From contig CP154954.1 of NCBI GenBank assembly GCA_039621445.1, positions 77,200,073 to 77,264,072 of the forward strand: 64,000 nt of DNA, written 5' to 3'. The stretch comes from Euglena gracilis. Taxonomy: Eukaryota; Euglenida; Euglenophyceae; Euglenales. Positions 43,442 through 53,905 of this stretch are shown here, piece after piece; the first letter of the stretch is position 1, and the number at the start of each line of letters is the position of its first letter. The notes under the pieces were generated by a model. The model saw only the letters and a list, made by a program, of their open reading frames with translations, made no database searches and was not told the DNA's origin. The position numbers were made by a program, and so were the translations under genes.

Positions 43442-44946
43442 CCACCAGAGTACCCGCACATGGTGCGAATTCGCGCCCGGGCCCACACCCTTGGAATACC
43501 ACCGAAGGGCCACGGGTTTCTCAGAAAGATTTCAAAGGCACCATCGCGATAGCGAACAAGGTGAAGCCCCAATGGGACGGTGACCCAACCACGTGGAAAC
43601 AATTTTTCCGCGATTGGGAATATTACTGGGATTTGAAGGGACCCACCCAAGATGACAACCCCGAGGTAATCAAGATGGAATTCATCGATTGCCTCCCAAG
43701 GGATGAAAAAGAACGCGCCAGACAATTGGTCATTGGCAGGCGCATTTCTTTTGAAGAGTTGGTTGAGCAATATGCTTCCTCATGCTCCAGTTTGGTTTCC
43801 AGAATCAGTCTGGAAAACAAATGGCGGCAATTCACCCCCCCGGACCGCAAATGGAAGTCGATAGACTTATGGTACTCCAAGTGGCTTGCATTAGCAGCCG
43901 AGGTTGATGAGTTAGGGGAAAAGCAAATCAAAGAGCAATTTGATGCGGTATTACTGCGCTACATCCCCAAACTCATCAAGGAAATTCACCGCGAGGAACT
44001 CGCGGGACACATTTTGACTCTCGATGAGAGATGGAATTATATTTCCAAACAAATGAAGTTATCACAACTTCTGGGACAAATTGAATCGGCATATCACCAC
44101 CACCCTACCGCGGGTGTACCCACCGGTTCAGTCCATGCAGTCCAAAGGACTACCTCCCCAAAATCACCAAAATCACCCTCGAGTGATTCCAAAACGCGCT
44201 ATCCGCGCTCAAACCCTAAATCCCCGACACGGGAATCCAAACCGCGCTATTCGCGCTCTTCTGACCAAGTTTCGGACAAAGCGTGTTTCTTGTGTAATCA
44301 ACCGGGACATATGTCTCGCGAATGTCCAAACCCCCAAGCGCGAAAGCGCAGTAAGAGCCCCCGAGGATCCCTCACTTCCTGGAGTTCGCGTTCCTCACGA
44401 TCTGCGCATTCGCAGCGGTCGGGATACCGATCGGGTGATGGAAGACCGCGTTCCCGTTCACCCCACCGCAATAGCGGACGTGGTTTCAAACCGCGAGGTC
44501 GGTCCCCCCGTCCCCCTACCCGCAATCGGGATGCCAATCGCGATTCTTCGCGATCTCGGTCGCGAAGTGGGTCATCCTCCTCGCGATCCAACCGCGGTCG
44601 AGCGGATAACCGCTCCCCGCGTCGGTACGATGCCAAAAGGCAATCGCAATCGCGAACCCGTTGTTCCCTTTGTGGGTCTAAAGACCACCATTCATCCAAG
44701 TGCCCCCGTTCCCGCTCTCCCCGCCCTAGCCATGGTCCTCGCGATTCCAATCGCGGTTCTGCCAATAGGCAGCGGGTTGGTTTCAAAATATCCTCTATCG
44801 AGGAAAAAGACCTGGCTTCGGGCAGGGAGGGGGATGAGAGCACCGAGGATGAGTTGGTGGAAGACAGGAATGCCATTCGCGCGATACGCGCAATTTATTC
44901 TAGGAAGTCCACCATAGGCCAAAAGGCCGACTCCGATATGGAGTAG
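43399..44946 (+). CDS. El2 gag capsid with RS-rich region between two zinc knuckles
   Basis: A long open frame ending at TAG 44,944-44,946. Capsid-like part (WDGDPTTWKQFFRDWEYYW, about 43,570, then helices to about 44,090) matches the Ty3 gag capsid pattern. Two CX2CX4HX4C zinc knuckles: CFLCNQPGHMSREC (44,284-44,325) and CSLCGSKDHHSSKC (44,662-44,703). Between them about 110 residues are rich in Arg-Ser, Arg-Asp and Ser-Pro pairs, like the RS domain of SR splicing factors. Packaging of RNA is the known role of the knuckles; the role of the RS part is inferred at best. Confidence 0.8.
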   Translation, partial: PEQYPCNNPCNTLVTTRVPAHGANSRPGPHPWNTTEGPRVSQKDFKGTIAIANKVKPQWDGDPTTWKQFFRDWEYYWDLKGPTQDDNPEVIKMEFIDCLPRDEKERARQLVIGRRISFEELVEQYASSCSSLVSRISLENKWRQFTPPDRKWKSIDLWYSKWLALAAEVDELGEKQIKEQFDAVLLRYIPKLIKEIHREELAGHILTLDERWNYISKQMKLSQLLGQIESAYHHHPTAGVPTGSVHAVQRTTSPKSPKSPSSDSKTRYPRSNPKSPTRESKPRYSRSSDQVSDKACFLCNQPGHMSRECPNPQARKRSKSPRGSLTSWSSRSSRSAHSQRSGYRSGDGRPRSRSPHRNSGRGFKPRGRSPRPPTRNRDANRDSSRSRSRSGSSSSRSNRGRADNRSPRRYDAKRQSQSRTRCSLCGSKDHHSSKCPRSRSPRPSHGPRDSNRGSANRQRVGFKISSIEEKDLASGREGDESTEDELVEDRNAIRAIRAIYSRKSTIGQKADSDME

Positions 44947-45101
44947 GGGAGCCCGAGGTCTGAGGGCACGGACCTCTGGGCTGATGAACAGATGGAGGTA
45001 GGAAATGATCACCCCTGCCCCCCCTGCCCATCGGTCTTTTTGGTAGGTACCCAGGAAAAATTTTCGGGTCCCCCACTCCCCGCGCCAAATTTTTGCTTGG
45101 A
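44947..45101 (+). other. El2 gag-pol junction
   Basis: Pol lies in a different frame whose last stop upstream is TGA at 45,006-45,008, i.e. 60 bases after the gag stop. The frames do not overlap, so a simple ribosomal frameshift at the gag end cannot give Gag-Pol. The first pol ATG is at 45,102. A hairpin GGCCAAAAGGCC (about 44,918) and CTCCGATATGGAG (about 44,931) stand before the gag stop. Confidence 0.6.
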
Positions 45102-48100
45102 ATGTTGAGCAAAGTAAGCCAAGGGTCATGGAACAGTTGGCGCAACAACAATTTTACACCCGACCCTTCGCTTTGCGTACCCCCCATGGAACTTTTGGTC
45201 CAAGCGAAAATCAAAACTCAAAATTTCTGTGCACAAGCCAAAATTTTAGTTGACACAGGGTGTCGAATCCCCCTTCTTTTCCGCAAAGGACTTACACCCA
45301 CCCCCCTCTTGGTTCATGCCAAGAATCCCATCAAAATTATGACCGCTGACAACAGCCCCATGTGCGGTGGTGACTTGGGATGCATTTTGGACATAGTCCT
45401 CCCCATTATCCCGAAGCACCACACACACCCCCCACAATTCCAAAATTTTCTGGGTACTTGGGCATTCGAGGCGAATATCGCCGGGTCAGATGTCATACTC
45501 GGTTTTCCGTTCCTCCGGCAACACCGATTGGTGGTGGATTGTCCTTCGCACGGTTTGCGCACTACCCCCCGCACACACACCACACCCCCGAACTTGTTCC
45601 CCGTGACATCCCCCAGGATGTCCCCCCGCATTTCCACAACGTTTTCCACAACCGAAAACACCGTTTCCTACCCTAGGGGTAAAGAGAAAGCTGCCCCCCT
45701 ACCCACCGCACTTTTACCGCTCGTTTCCCATGCGGTAGGGAAAGCCAGTAGCTTAACCCCGCACGTTTCGCTGGGTTCCCAGGCGAAAGCCCAAAGGCCT
45801 GAAGAAATTTCGGTGTCGAGTAGCCGCCCAGCTGCACAACTTTTACGTTTTCCACCAGGTGTGTCGAGTTCAGACACCCCTGTACACCCCCCAGCAGCTA
45901 CCCCAACCGACACCAACTTATGCACTGACACCCACACAAACGCGCACCACATGCACCACCCCTCCTACCAATGCGCTCACTGTCGGAGAATCTCCGCTTA
46001 CCATGATTTTGATTGTGGATGTCTTGTTGAAACTTCCAAACTAATCCGATTGGATCCCGCAACCGGGAATTTTCCCCCCCCTACACCTGGTAGTGATACC
46101 TATACACCTGGTACGGATTTAATAGATAACCAAAAGGTACACAGCCTTGATACCATGGGTGATACACCCATCAGCACACTTGGTAATTATGCACAGCTCA
46201 CAAATCTACTTGGCAGTTTTTCGCAATTCGCGAAAGTGAATCGAGCACTACAGTGCAAAGGCATAGCCTCCCTCTTCGGATTCGCGCATAGCGCTCCCTA
46301 TGCGCCTATGGCGCTCTCCAACACCCCCGCGCATATCGCGCTTCCCGCACATAGTGCGAATTCCGCGCATATCGCGCTTGCCGCACATAGTGCGAATCCC
46401 GCGCATATCGCGCATTCCGCGCTATCGCGCATCACCGATGATTGGGTATATGCCCAACCCACCCATGCCCCCCCTGGATTGAGTCCTATGGACATGAATG
46501 CGGATGATTCACAATTTCGTTGTTCTATGTTACAGCGTGTTCCCCCCCTTCAGGATGTTGAGCAAATCTCCAAGTACACCAAGGATACCTGGAATGCTTT
46601 TCAATTTGGTCAATATCGAATTTTGAAACATTGGTTTTCAAAAATCGCCGATATGGCGGATTCTTTTGATTTGACCTTGCAAATTGATGCATTCTCCTCC
46701 AACGCGCATTCGCGATTACCGCGACATTGGTCGCAACATTCTAACGCTTTTGATAAGTTTTGGGGAGACACTATCCTATGGATGCATCCCCCCCTGAAAC
46801 TTATCCCGCTTGTTGTAGATAAAATTTTCCAGGATCAAGCGCGAGGCGCATTACTTGTTCCTGTGAATCCCGAAGCGGAATGGTTTCAAAATTTGACTTA
46901 TGTCACATTTTATTGGTGGGACCTACCAAACGACGTTCCTCTATTCGAGGATTTCCGTGGAGTGGTATTACCACCTTTTCAAGAAATCATTTTCCGTGTT
47001 TGTTTCTTTGATGCTTTTCATGTTTCTCAATCTCCACCCCTGAATGTTAGTGTGTTGGATCATACCGACTATGTGGGAGCCGATACGGCTTTTGTCCATA
47101 ATGCCGATAGGCATCACCGTTCGGAACCCCCTATGGTCGATATGACCCATAAACAGGTTTCCGCTGTCATTGAAAGTGCAGGACAGCATCCAAAATCAGC
47201 AGAATTCTGTACGCGCATCAGTCGCGAATTTTCTGGTGTTTTGGAAAATCCTGTTTACGCTTGCGATATAGATCCCGCTATTCGCGGACCTTTTGGAGTT
47301 TGTAAGATAGAGCTTAAGGAAGGCGCAAAGCCAATGCATCGGAAATTTTTCCGTTGTTCCGGAGAAAGAGAGATAGCTCTCAATGAAATGATTGAAAAGC
47401 TCATAGAGCGGAAGTGGATCATCCCTTCCAAGAGTGAATGGACCTCGCAAGCCTTTGTGGTTCCTAAGCCCCCAGACCCATCAGGTCAGAAAAAGTGGAG
47501 GCTAGTACTGGATTATCGGTACTTAAATTCACAGACTAAGGATGACCCATTCCCGTTACCTCTAATAGAGGACCTTATCACAAAACAAGCGGATAACCGC
47601 TTGTGGTCAATCTTCGACCTGGAGGATGGTTTCCACCAAATGCATCTGGATCCCGATTCGCAAGCCTATACGGCTTTTGTAACATCCAAAGGTGTTTACC
47701 AATGGATGGTTTTACCAATGGGTGTTAAGAATGGACCGGCAATGTTTCAGCGCATGATCCAATGGGTATTACGGGATTTACCGTTTGCGCTGGTATACAT
47801 TGATGATGTTTTGGTTGGTACCCCCCCTCCTTCAGCGAATACACACGAGAATATTCTCGACATTCACTATCGTGATGTTCGCGCGGTATTAGCCGCATTT
47901 CTCAAACACAGACTCTTTGTCAAAGGTGCCAAAATGCACTTATTTCGCGAAACGATAAAGTTTTGCGGTCACATTCTCAATAATGGCCAACGCCGAGCGG
48001 CGCCTAGCAAACTAGAGGCCATTAAGAAATGGACACCTGAGGTCATCAAGACCATCACCCATTTGAAAGGATTTTTGGGATTAGCCCAATATTACGCGAT

Positions 48101-49735
48101 TTACATGAAAGATTTCGCGAAAATCGCGGTACCTCTATCGAGGCAACTCAAAAATCGCGCACCCGAAAATACCAAAGTCAAATGGGACGCAGATATGCGT
48201 GAAGCTCTAGAGAGCATTAAAAAGCTAATGCTTGAAAATGTCGTACTCGACATCGCGGATCCCTACAAGCCTTATGTGCTAGAAGTCGATAGCAGCGATT
48301 ATGCTGTAGGCGGAGTCCTAAGCCAGCATAACGCGGCTAACGAATTACGCCCTGTAGCATTCTTCAGTAGAAAGCTACAAGGTGAAGATGGCAAAGGCCA
48401 GGTCAAATGGAGTATCCGCGAGAAGGAAACGTACGCAATCGTACTTATTTTACAAAAATTCCGTAGCTGGGTCGCCAGCTCCTTGGTGCAAATACTGGTG
48501 TTGACTGACCATGAGAGTCTTCAACACTGGTATACCGAGGATCTGAACAAAGCCATGTCATCCGTAGGCCGAAGGTGCCGATGGCATGAATTTTTGAGCC
48601 AGTTCAACCTAGTGGTTGTATATACCCCTGGCCATACACAAAAAGTAGCAGACCCGCTCAGTCGAGCACCTTGGCATTACCCCGGTAACCCGGATGAAGG
48701 TGATGCCACCTTTCATGGAAGCCAAGAGGCTGATGAATTTGCACGTCGATATGACGCAGCCGACGATATGTTGGATTCTTTTCCCGTTTCATCGATTTTT
48801 CGTTCGTTGCCAGTCTCTCCTATACGGGGGAGAAGGCGGCGAGGCCGCACACCTGGTCCCCGTCGCATTACGCGATCTGAATCTCCTTCCCCCCTCTTCT
48901 TTCGCGAATGGGATTATTCCCATGACCCTGTATATAGCACGATAGTGCACAGACTGCGCAATGGCGAGGTTGTACATAATTATTCCCTTTCTCCTTTACG
49001 GTTGGTTTACCGCGATGATGCGGGATATAAATATTGTATACCCCGTGACTTGGTTGATGAAGTACTTTTGTGTTATCACAACCAAGGTCACCCTGGGGCC
49101 CCCAAACTTCTTTCTTTGGTGGGTCGCAGGTACTGTACAACCCTGAAAGAAAACGATTTGCATTCGCGCTGCTTGCAAATTTCGCAACGGTGCCAAATTT
49201 GTCAAGCGGTGAAACCGCGCAGAGGTACCCCCCCTGGTACGCTTGACTTTTTCCCCGTACCCCCTGACATTTTTACGTCCCTCTGCATGGATTTTCTGGA
49301 ATTAGAACCTTGCAAAGGATCAGACGGCAAAATTTACGATTATGTTTTTGTTGTCGTCTGTAGGCTGAGTGGTTACATAGTAGCCATTCCATGCCAAAAG
49401 GCAGGGTTGACCGCGCAAATTTTAGCGCAAATATTTATGGAGAAGTGCATATGCCTAATGGGCTTACCGAATGAGATTGTCAGTGATCAAGATCATTTGA
49501 TCTCCTCTCGATTCTTCACAACCCTATGTGGTTTACTGGGAATCGAACAGCATTTTTCCATTATATATCGCCCTAAGGGCAATGGCCGCGCCGAGGCAGC
49601 AGTGAAAGCTGTTGTGAATATGCTCCGTCTTTCACTGGCTGATTCGCGCCAGGCCTGGGTCCAGGTTTTGCCATGGTCCCTCTTTTATATAAACACCCTA
49701 CCGGGTTTAGTTTTACCCCACTCCCAAAGAAAATT
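45102..49735 (+). CDS. El2 Pol: protease, RT, RNase H, integrase
   Basis: One uninterrupted frame of about 1,545 codons. Protease: ILVDTGCRIPLL (DTG at 45,252) and VILGFPFLRQH. A linker of nearly 600 residues follows. RT (about 47,380-48,000): VLDYRYLNSQT, FDLEDGFHQM, VYIDDVLVG (YIDD 47,796-47,807). RNase H: VLEVDSSDYAVGGVL, LTDHESLQHW, TPGHTQKVADPLSR. Integrase: zinc-binding HNQGHPG with CQICQ, then DDE residues in CMDFLELE (49,290), SDQDHL (49,485) and NGRAEAA (49,593). At about 49,730 (CACTCCCAAAG) a base is missing relative to El1 and the frame ends falsely at 49,802. First ATG chosen at 45,102; the frame is open from 45,009. Confidence 0.9.
46260..46440 (+). repeat. In-frame AHSAN/AHIAL repeat in the Pol linker
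   Basis: Tandem units of about 27-30 bp (GCGCATATCGCGCTT and GCACATAGTGCGAAT type) encode alternating AHIAL and AHSAN words in the protease-RT linker. Each unit holds small palindromes such as GCGCATATCGCGC. Confidence 0.75.
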
Positions 49736-50377
49736 GTGTTTGGGCGAGACCCCCCAGCAATTGGTGATATACCATCAGAGAGACCAGCTCGAAGTAGCGT
49801 AACCTGTGAGACATGGTTCTCTGAGGTAGAGTCTCTCAGAACTACTGTTCAGAAACGCATTACTGATATCCATTCTCAAAAGAGAAATAAATTTTTACAA
49901 GAATTCAAATCACCTGGCTATAGTGCTGGTGATCGCGTATGGGTTCGGAATAGCCGAATCCGTATGCAGGCTTCCAAGCTAGACCCCCTCTGGCTCGGAC
50001 CCTGTGAAATCCTCGAACGCGTTGGTAACAGTGGCCGCTATAGGGTGGCACTGCCCAACGGGATCGAGGATGTTCACATGGATGATTTCAAGCCATATCT
50101 TTCCCCGCCTAATGGCAAAGCACTACCGTGCCTCTATTTCAAGCCCCGTTCCAAGTTACCCGAAACGGATGATTTTGTCGTGGACAAAATTCTCGATCAC
50201 AAAATTGATCGAGCCGCAACGATCGAGCGGCTTCGGAAGTTCCGCCATCGGAACCTTCAACACAGCCGCAACCGGCATCAGTACCCACAACGCAGCCGCA
50301 ACCGGCAACGCCTGTTCCCCAGGGTATTCCTGGTGAGACACCGCCACCCGTCTTCGGGCGCGGTCGGCGTTACCTAG
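49735..50377 (+). pseudogene. El2 integrase C-terminus with truncated chromodomain
   Basis: Continues integrase in the next frame: VFGRDPPAIGD, GDRVWVRNSRIRM, LWLGPCEILERVG. The chromodomain starts (DDFVVDKILDHKID, about 50,170) but breaks off after its first strand; the WKGYG...DPWEP part found in El1 is missing. From about 50,222 another frame, the ORF3 linker, is coding-like. A deletion of about 1.3 kb relative to El1 has removed the chromodomain end, the spacer region and the ORF3 N-terminal domain. Confidence 0.8.
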
Positions 50378-52377
50378 GTTCCAGCCTATCGGCTACTGCG
50401 GAACCATTTATCCCTAAGGGATTTCAAGAGAGTCAATCTTCTGTCGCTACCTCTTCACCCCAGCCCGCTACTGCGGCACCCCCCACCAGCGCGATTGCGC
50501 AACCAACAACTGTGCCCACCGCTATAGCGGAACAGCCAGCAGCCCCTGCCGCTTCACCCGAAACGGTGGAGGACAGTGAGGAGAGTGATGGTGAGGGCGG
50601 TGAAGACCGCATGGAAGGCCTGGAAGACATATGTGCTGATGAACCTCAGCCATCAACCCTTCCACCAGTCCCAATGGGCTCCAGGACACCCCTTCCGCCT
50701 GAAGGAGATGTCAGCTCAGAGACGGAATCTCCTACATCCGAGGCCGAACGGCCACCGGTACCTCCGGTACCACCCCTCTCCTTACCCACAGTGCCAACGG
50801 CACCAACCCCGACAGAACCTGTCGCATCACCAACAATACCTACTGGTGTTTTAGGTGGTGTGTTACAGGGTCTGACCGCGGCGATGTCCGCAGTATCAGC
50901 AGTACTGACCCCTCGAGGCTCACCAGCCACATCCCCTCCCGAAACCCAAAGGGTTACTACGGCAGATAGCAGCTCAACAGCCGTACAGCCTACGGCTACA
51001 ACTCCAATGGAGTTGGATGTCCCAGCAGCTAAACCAGCTGCACCAGCACCGCCAACGGCGGAAATGCAACCACCTCCTGCCAAACCGGCAGCATCGGCAT
51101 CTCCTGCCAAACCTGCAGCCCCGAAACCGCCAACGGCGGAGAGACCACTGCCTCCGGCAGACCCTCGGGAAGAACGCCGATATGGCAGGCATAAGAAGCC
51201 CAAGGCTAAACCTTCAACCGAAGGCTGCAAGCCCGCTGAACAGCGGCGGGATGATGAGTCACCACCTTCTGGTGGAGATGGCTCTGGCACAGGCCATAGG
51301 CCTACGATACCCATGGCCAGCTATGTGGCTGCAACCTCTGAAGGCGCTAAGCGCAAACCCACAGTCAGATCGATAAGATCAAATGTCCCTCACGAGGCCG
51401 ATGAGCCATTTTGGACTGAGGACGTATTGTCCAGAGTGGACCCCCTGAACACTCGCCAGGCTAGGATCAATATGATCCGCAATAGCAGTGACCCCTGGCT
51501 GAACAAGTGGATTAAGCCCTTGTTCCACCGGGATCAACCCGGAATTTTCACAACCAGCTACACTTGGCGTTTTTGGAATGCGAAGTCTCCAAGGGTATTA
51601 GCCCAATATTTTGGAGGAAATTTCGTACTGGATTTCCAGGATAACGATCCACTACTGTGGTTATGTACAGCATGCCATAGGCTACGAAACGACATGCCCG
51701 CAGTGCATATCTGCACACGCAACCCGAATAGCATAAGCTTCCACCATGATGCATATGTGCGCAATTGCGCAGCACCGGTTTGTGGCGATTGCCTACTGAC
51801 ATGGTCCAATATGGACAATTTCCGCTGGACGGAAAACGATTATGACAAGGACATACCTGTCCGTTGCATCAACTGCCTACAGGCAGAATTTTGGTTACCT
51901 GCCACTGGCGGTATGACTAGAGTCATACCAGAAAATGAAGACCATCTGGTCAAATTCAAGCAGGACTATAAGTCCCAAATCAATTTCTACCAGTTCAAGA
52001 AGTTTAAGGCTGTACACAGCTACCGCACAGGCGGAATCGCCAAAGATTTTCATCTTGACAGCGCAGCTGTCCGACTCGCAGTCGAGTCAGCAGGCAAGGC
52101 CAAAGTGCCATACATTTTTCAAGACTCCGATTGGGACAGGGTGATATACCCACTTTTCACGGCACAAAGCCTGCCAAACCGACCGAATTTTACCTTTTTG
52201 TTGCCCGAATACCCCCCTGAGGCCTATAAAATGGAATTTACCGATTGGGTAAGAGAAGTTTTAAGGCCATTCACCATCCGAGGGCGAGTCGCAGGTTGGC
52301 ACACCAAGGCAGATCCTGCCGTTTATCCGGGGAAACCCCCACAGGTTCAATGCAACCATCCCCGCCTAAATTTTTGA
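50222..52377 (+). pseudogene. El2 ORF3: linker and Cys-rich domain
   Basis: Open from near the deletion joint through 52,377. The first about 400 codons are a disordered Pro/Ala/Thr/Glu-rich linker (PTAIAEQPAAPAASPETVE style) ending in a basic part (RYGRHKKPKAKP). The folded domain follows (from about 51,390): FWTEDVLSRVDPLN, WLCTACHRLRND, VRNCAAPVCGDCL, VRCINCLQAEFW. Several Cys pairs and His residues suggest a zinc-binding fold of unknown type. El1 has a homolog in the same position and sense, so the protein is conserved in the family. A frame change at about 52,370 separates the last about 90 codons. No membrane segment or signal peptide. Confidence 0.65.
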
Positions 52378-52637
52378 ATCTGGCCGGCAATGTTGCCACT
52401 TTTTTCTTGTGGCATAACCTCCAGAACTTTCTTCACCGAGAAGCCAACAGGCTTGGAGTACGATTACCCGATGGGTATACACAAAAATGGGAATATCCCG
52501 ACTTTGATGTTGATGAGCCTGAAAGGCAACTTGTAAATTTCGAACCTCCGATACTGGAGATAGTGGAATCTCCTGAAGGAGATTACGTTCGGGAGATCAG
52601 ACCACCGACTCCCAGGAAATGGCCATCTGTGCCATAG
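52370..52637 (+). pseudogene. El2 ORF3, last part after frameshift
   Basis: Reads NLQNFLHREANRLGVRLPDG and KWEYPDFDVDEPERQLVNF and stops at 52,637. It aligns with the tail of the El1 ORF3 (KLQWFLAERASATKHTVPEG, DWVAPDFDYK), so it belongs to the same protein. Confidence 0.65.
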
Positions 52638-53456
52638 ATACCCCAGGCTTACAGGCCACAGGTCCATGGACCCTGTTCTGACCTTTCCATCAGGCCTATA
52701 GGCCCTGTATTCGGTATCTATCCCAGGCACATCTGCCAATATGTATTTTTACTTTACATATTACCCCCTCTCTTTTGGGCTACTTCCCGTCTATCGAGGT
52801 ATATGCCTCTGGGGATACCCCATCGACAACATCGTGTCCGAGCAGCGCTGTGAGGCCTTCTCCTAGCGGTATATGCCGCCAGTAAGAAGACACACAGCGT
52901 ACAGCACGCACACCGTAATAATAGCCCCCAACTTGTTACTTTTCGGCTATAAGGCCACATAAGACTGCCAGACAGCAAAACTTCTGCTAAGGTCTTTTGA
53001 CCAGCCCCCCACTCCTCTCTCCTTTACCCCCCTGGGCAAAATATCGCTGTCGCCGGCAGTTGGTTTTGTAAATAGGTCTTTCTCCCTGGTCAGATATGAC
53101 TGGCCAGGTGCCCCCTCCTTCCACACCCCACCCTTCAATCTTTTCCGATTATGGAATGAGACCTCCCCGCGTGTCATAGACACACCCCAAACTGGGTGGA
53201 TGGGACTTTCTGGAATGGAAACCTTCCAGCCCCATTTCCCAATGGGCTCTTCCGCTTCCACCCCTTTGCCGCAATAAGTAGGCACCGCATAAGCGGTTAA
53301 CCACTTTTGCGCGTTTTTGCGTTATTTCGCAATTTCCTTCCCACACCCCTGGTGACAGGAGAACCAAAAGCCGCAAACGGCCCTGTGACAGGTCCCCGTC
53401 CCCAGGACTGTGTCCGGCATTCCGACTGGCCTGGTCCAGTAGGGAAATCGGGCATA
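52638..53456 (+). other. El2 3' untranslated region
   Basis: No gene. It keeps the hairpin style of the element: GGTCCATGGACC (about 52,661), GGCCTATAGGCC (about 52,693), GGGGATACCCC (about 52,812), GCGGTATATGCCGC (about 52,866). Confidence 0.55.
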
Positions 53457-53471
53457 GCCCTGGGAGGGGGA
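53457..53471 (+). other. El2 polypurine tract
   Basis: CCCTGGGAGGGGGA directly before the 3' LTR; the same tract occurs in El1. Confidence 0.82.
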
Positions 53472-53900
53472 TGTGTACCAGGCAGCCGTAAGGCCATGGT
53501 ACTGTGTATGTAGGTATAAGCCTACGGCCAGATATAGCTCTGAGCCCCATACACAGTACTATGCCTGGTGGTATTCCTACAGATGGCCAACGGCCTGAAT
53601 TAGGAATACCAAAGCCTAATTCTGGTTCTCCTCTCCACAGGTGGTATTGTTTTCTTTCCATTTTGTCTTTGCAAGACTTGATTTCCAAGTTTGCTTTTTC
53701 ACGTTTTGAAGTCCTGAAAGGACACTTGTCACTTTCCTGGTCCGTAGCCCATAGGGCTTCTACCCTGTCTTGTGCTCTGCCTCTTAATTGGGGAAAAGGG
53801 CGAACAACTTTTATATTATTCTTTTCAATTTTTCCTGTTACTCCAACTTTTTGCTTTTGCGCACCAAAGGGCGAAAGCGAGGAATGGTTGGACGTACACT
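53472..53900 (+). repeat. El2 3' LTR
   Basis: 429 bp, nearly identical to the 5' LTR, followed by the exact target duplication GGTAC at 53,901-53,905. Confidence 0.93.
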
Positions 53901-53905
53901 GGTAC

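Larger units (their letters stand above)
39887..53900 (+). mobile_element. Giant Ty3/gypsy chromovirus El2, inserted in El1 integrase
   Basis: 14,014 bp with two LTRs (430 and 429 bp) that differ by four substitutions and one indel by hand count (about 1%). With the exact 5-bp target duplication this makes it the younger of the two LTR elements, as the nesting demands. Order: LTR, primer site, very long gag, protease-RT-RNase H-integrase, ORF3, polypurine tract, LTR. Typical chromoviruses are about 5-8 kb. Frameshifts in gag, in the integrase end and in ORF3 suggest that this copy is inactive, unless they are assembly errors. Confidence 0.93.
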
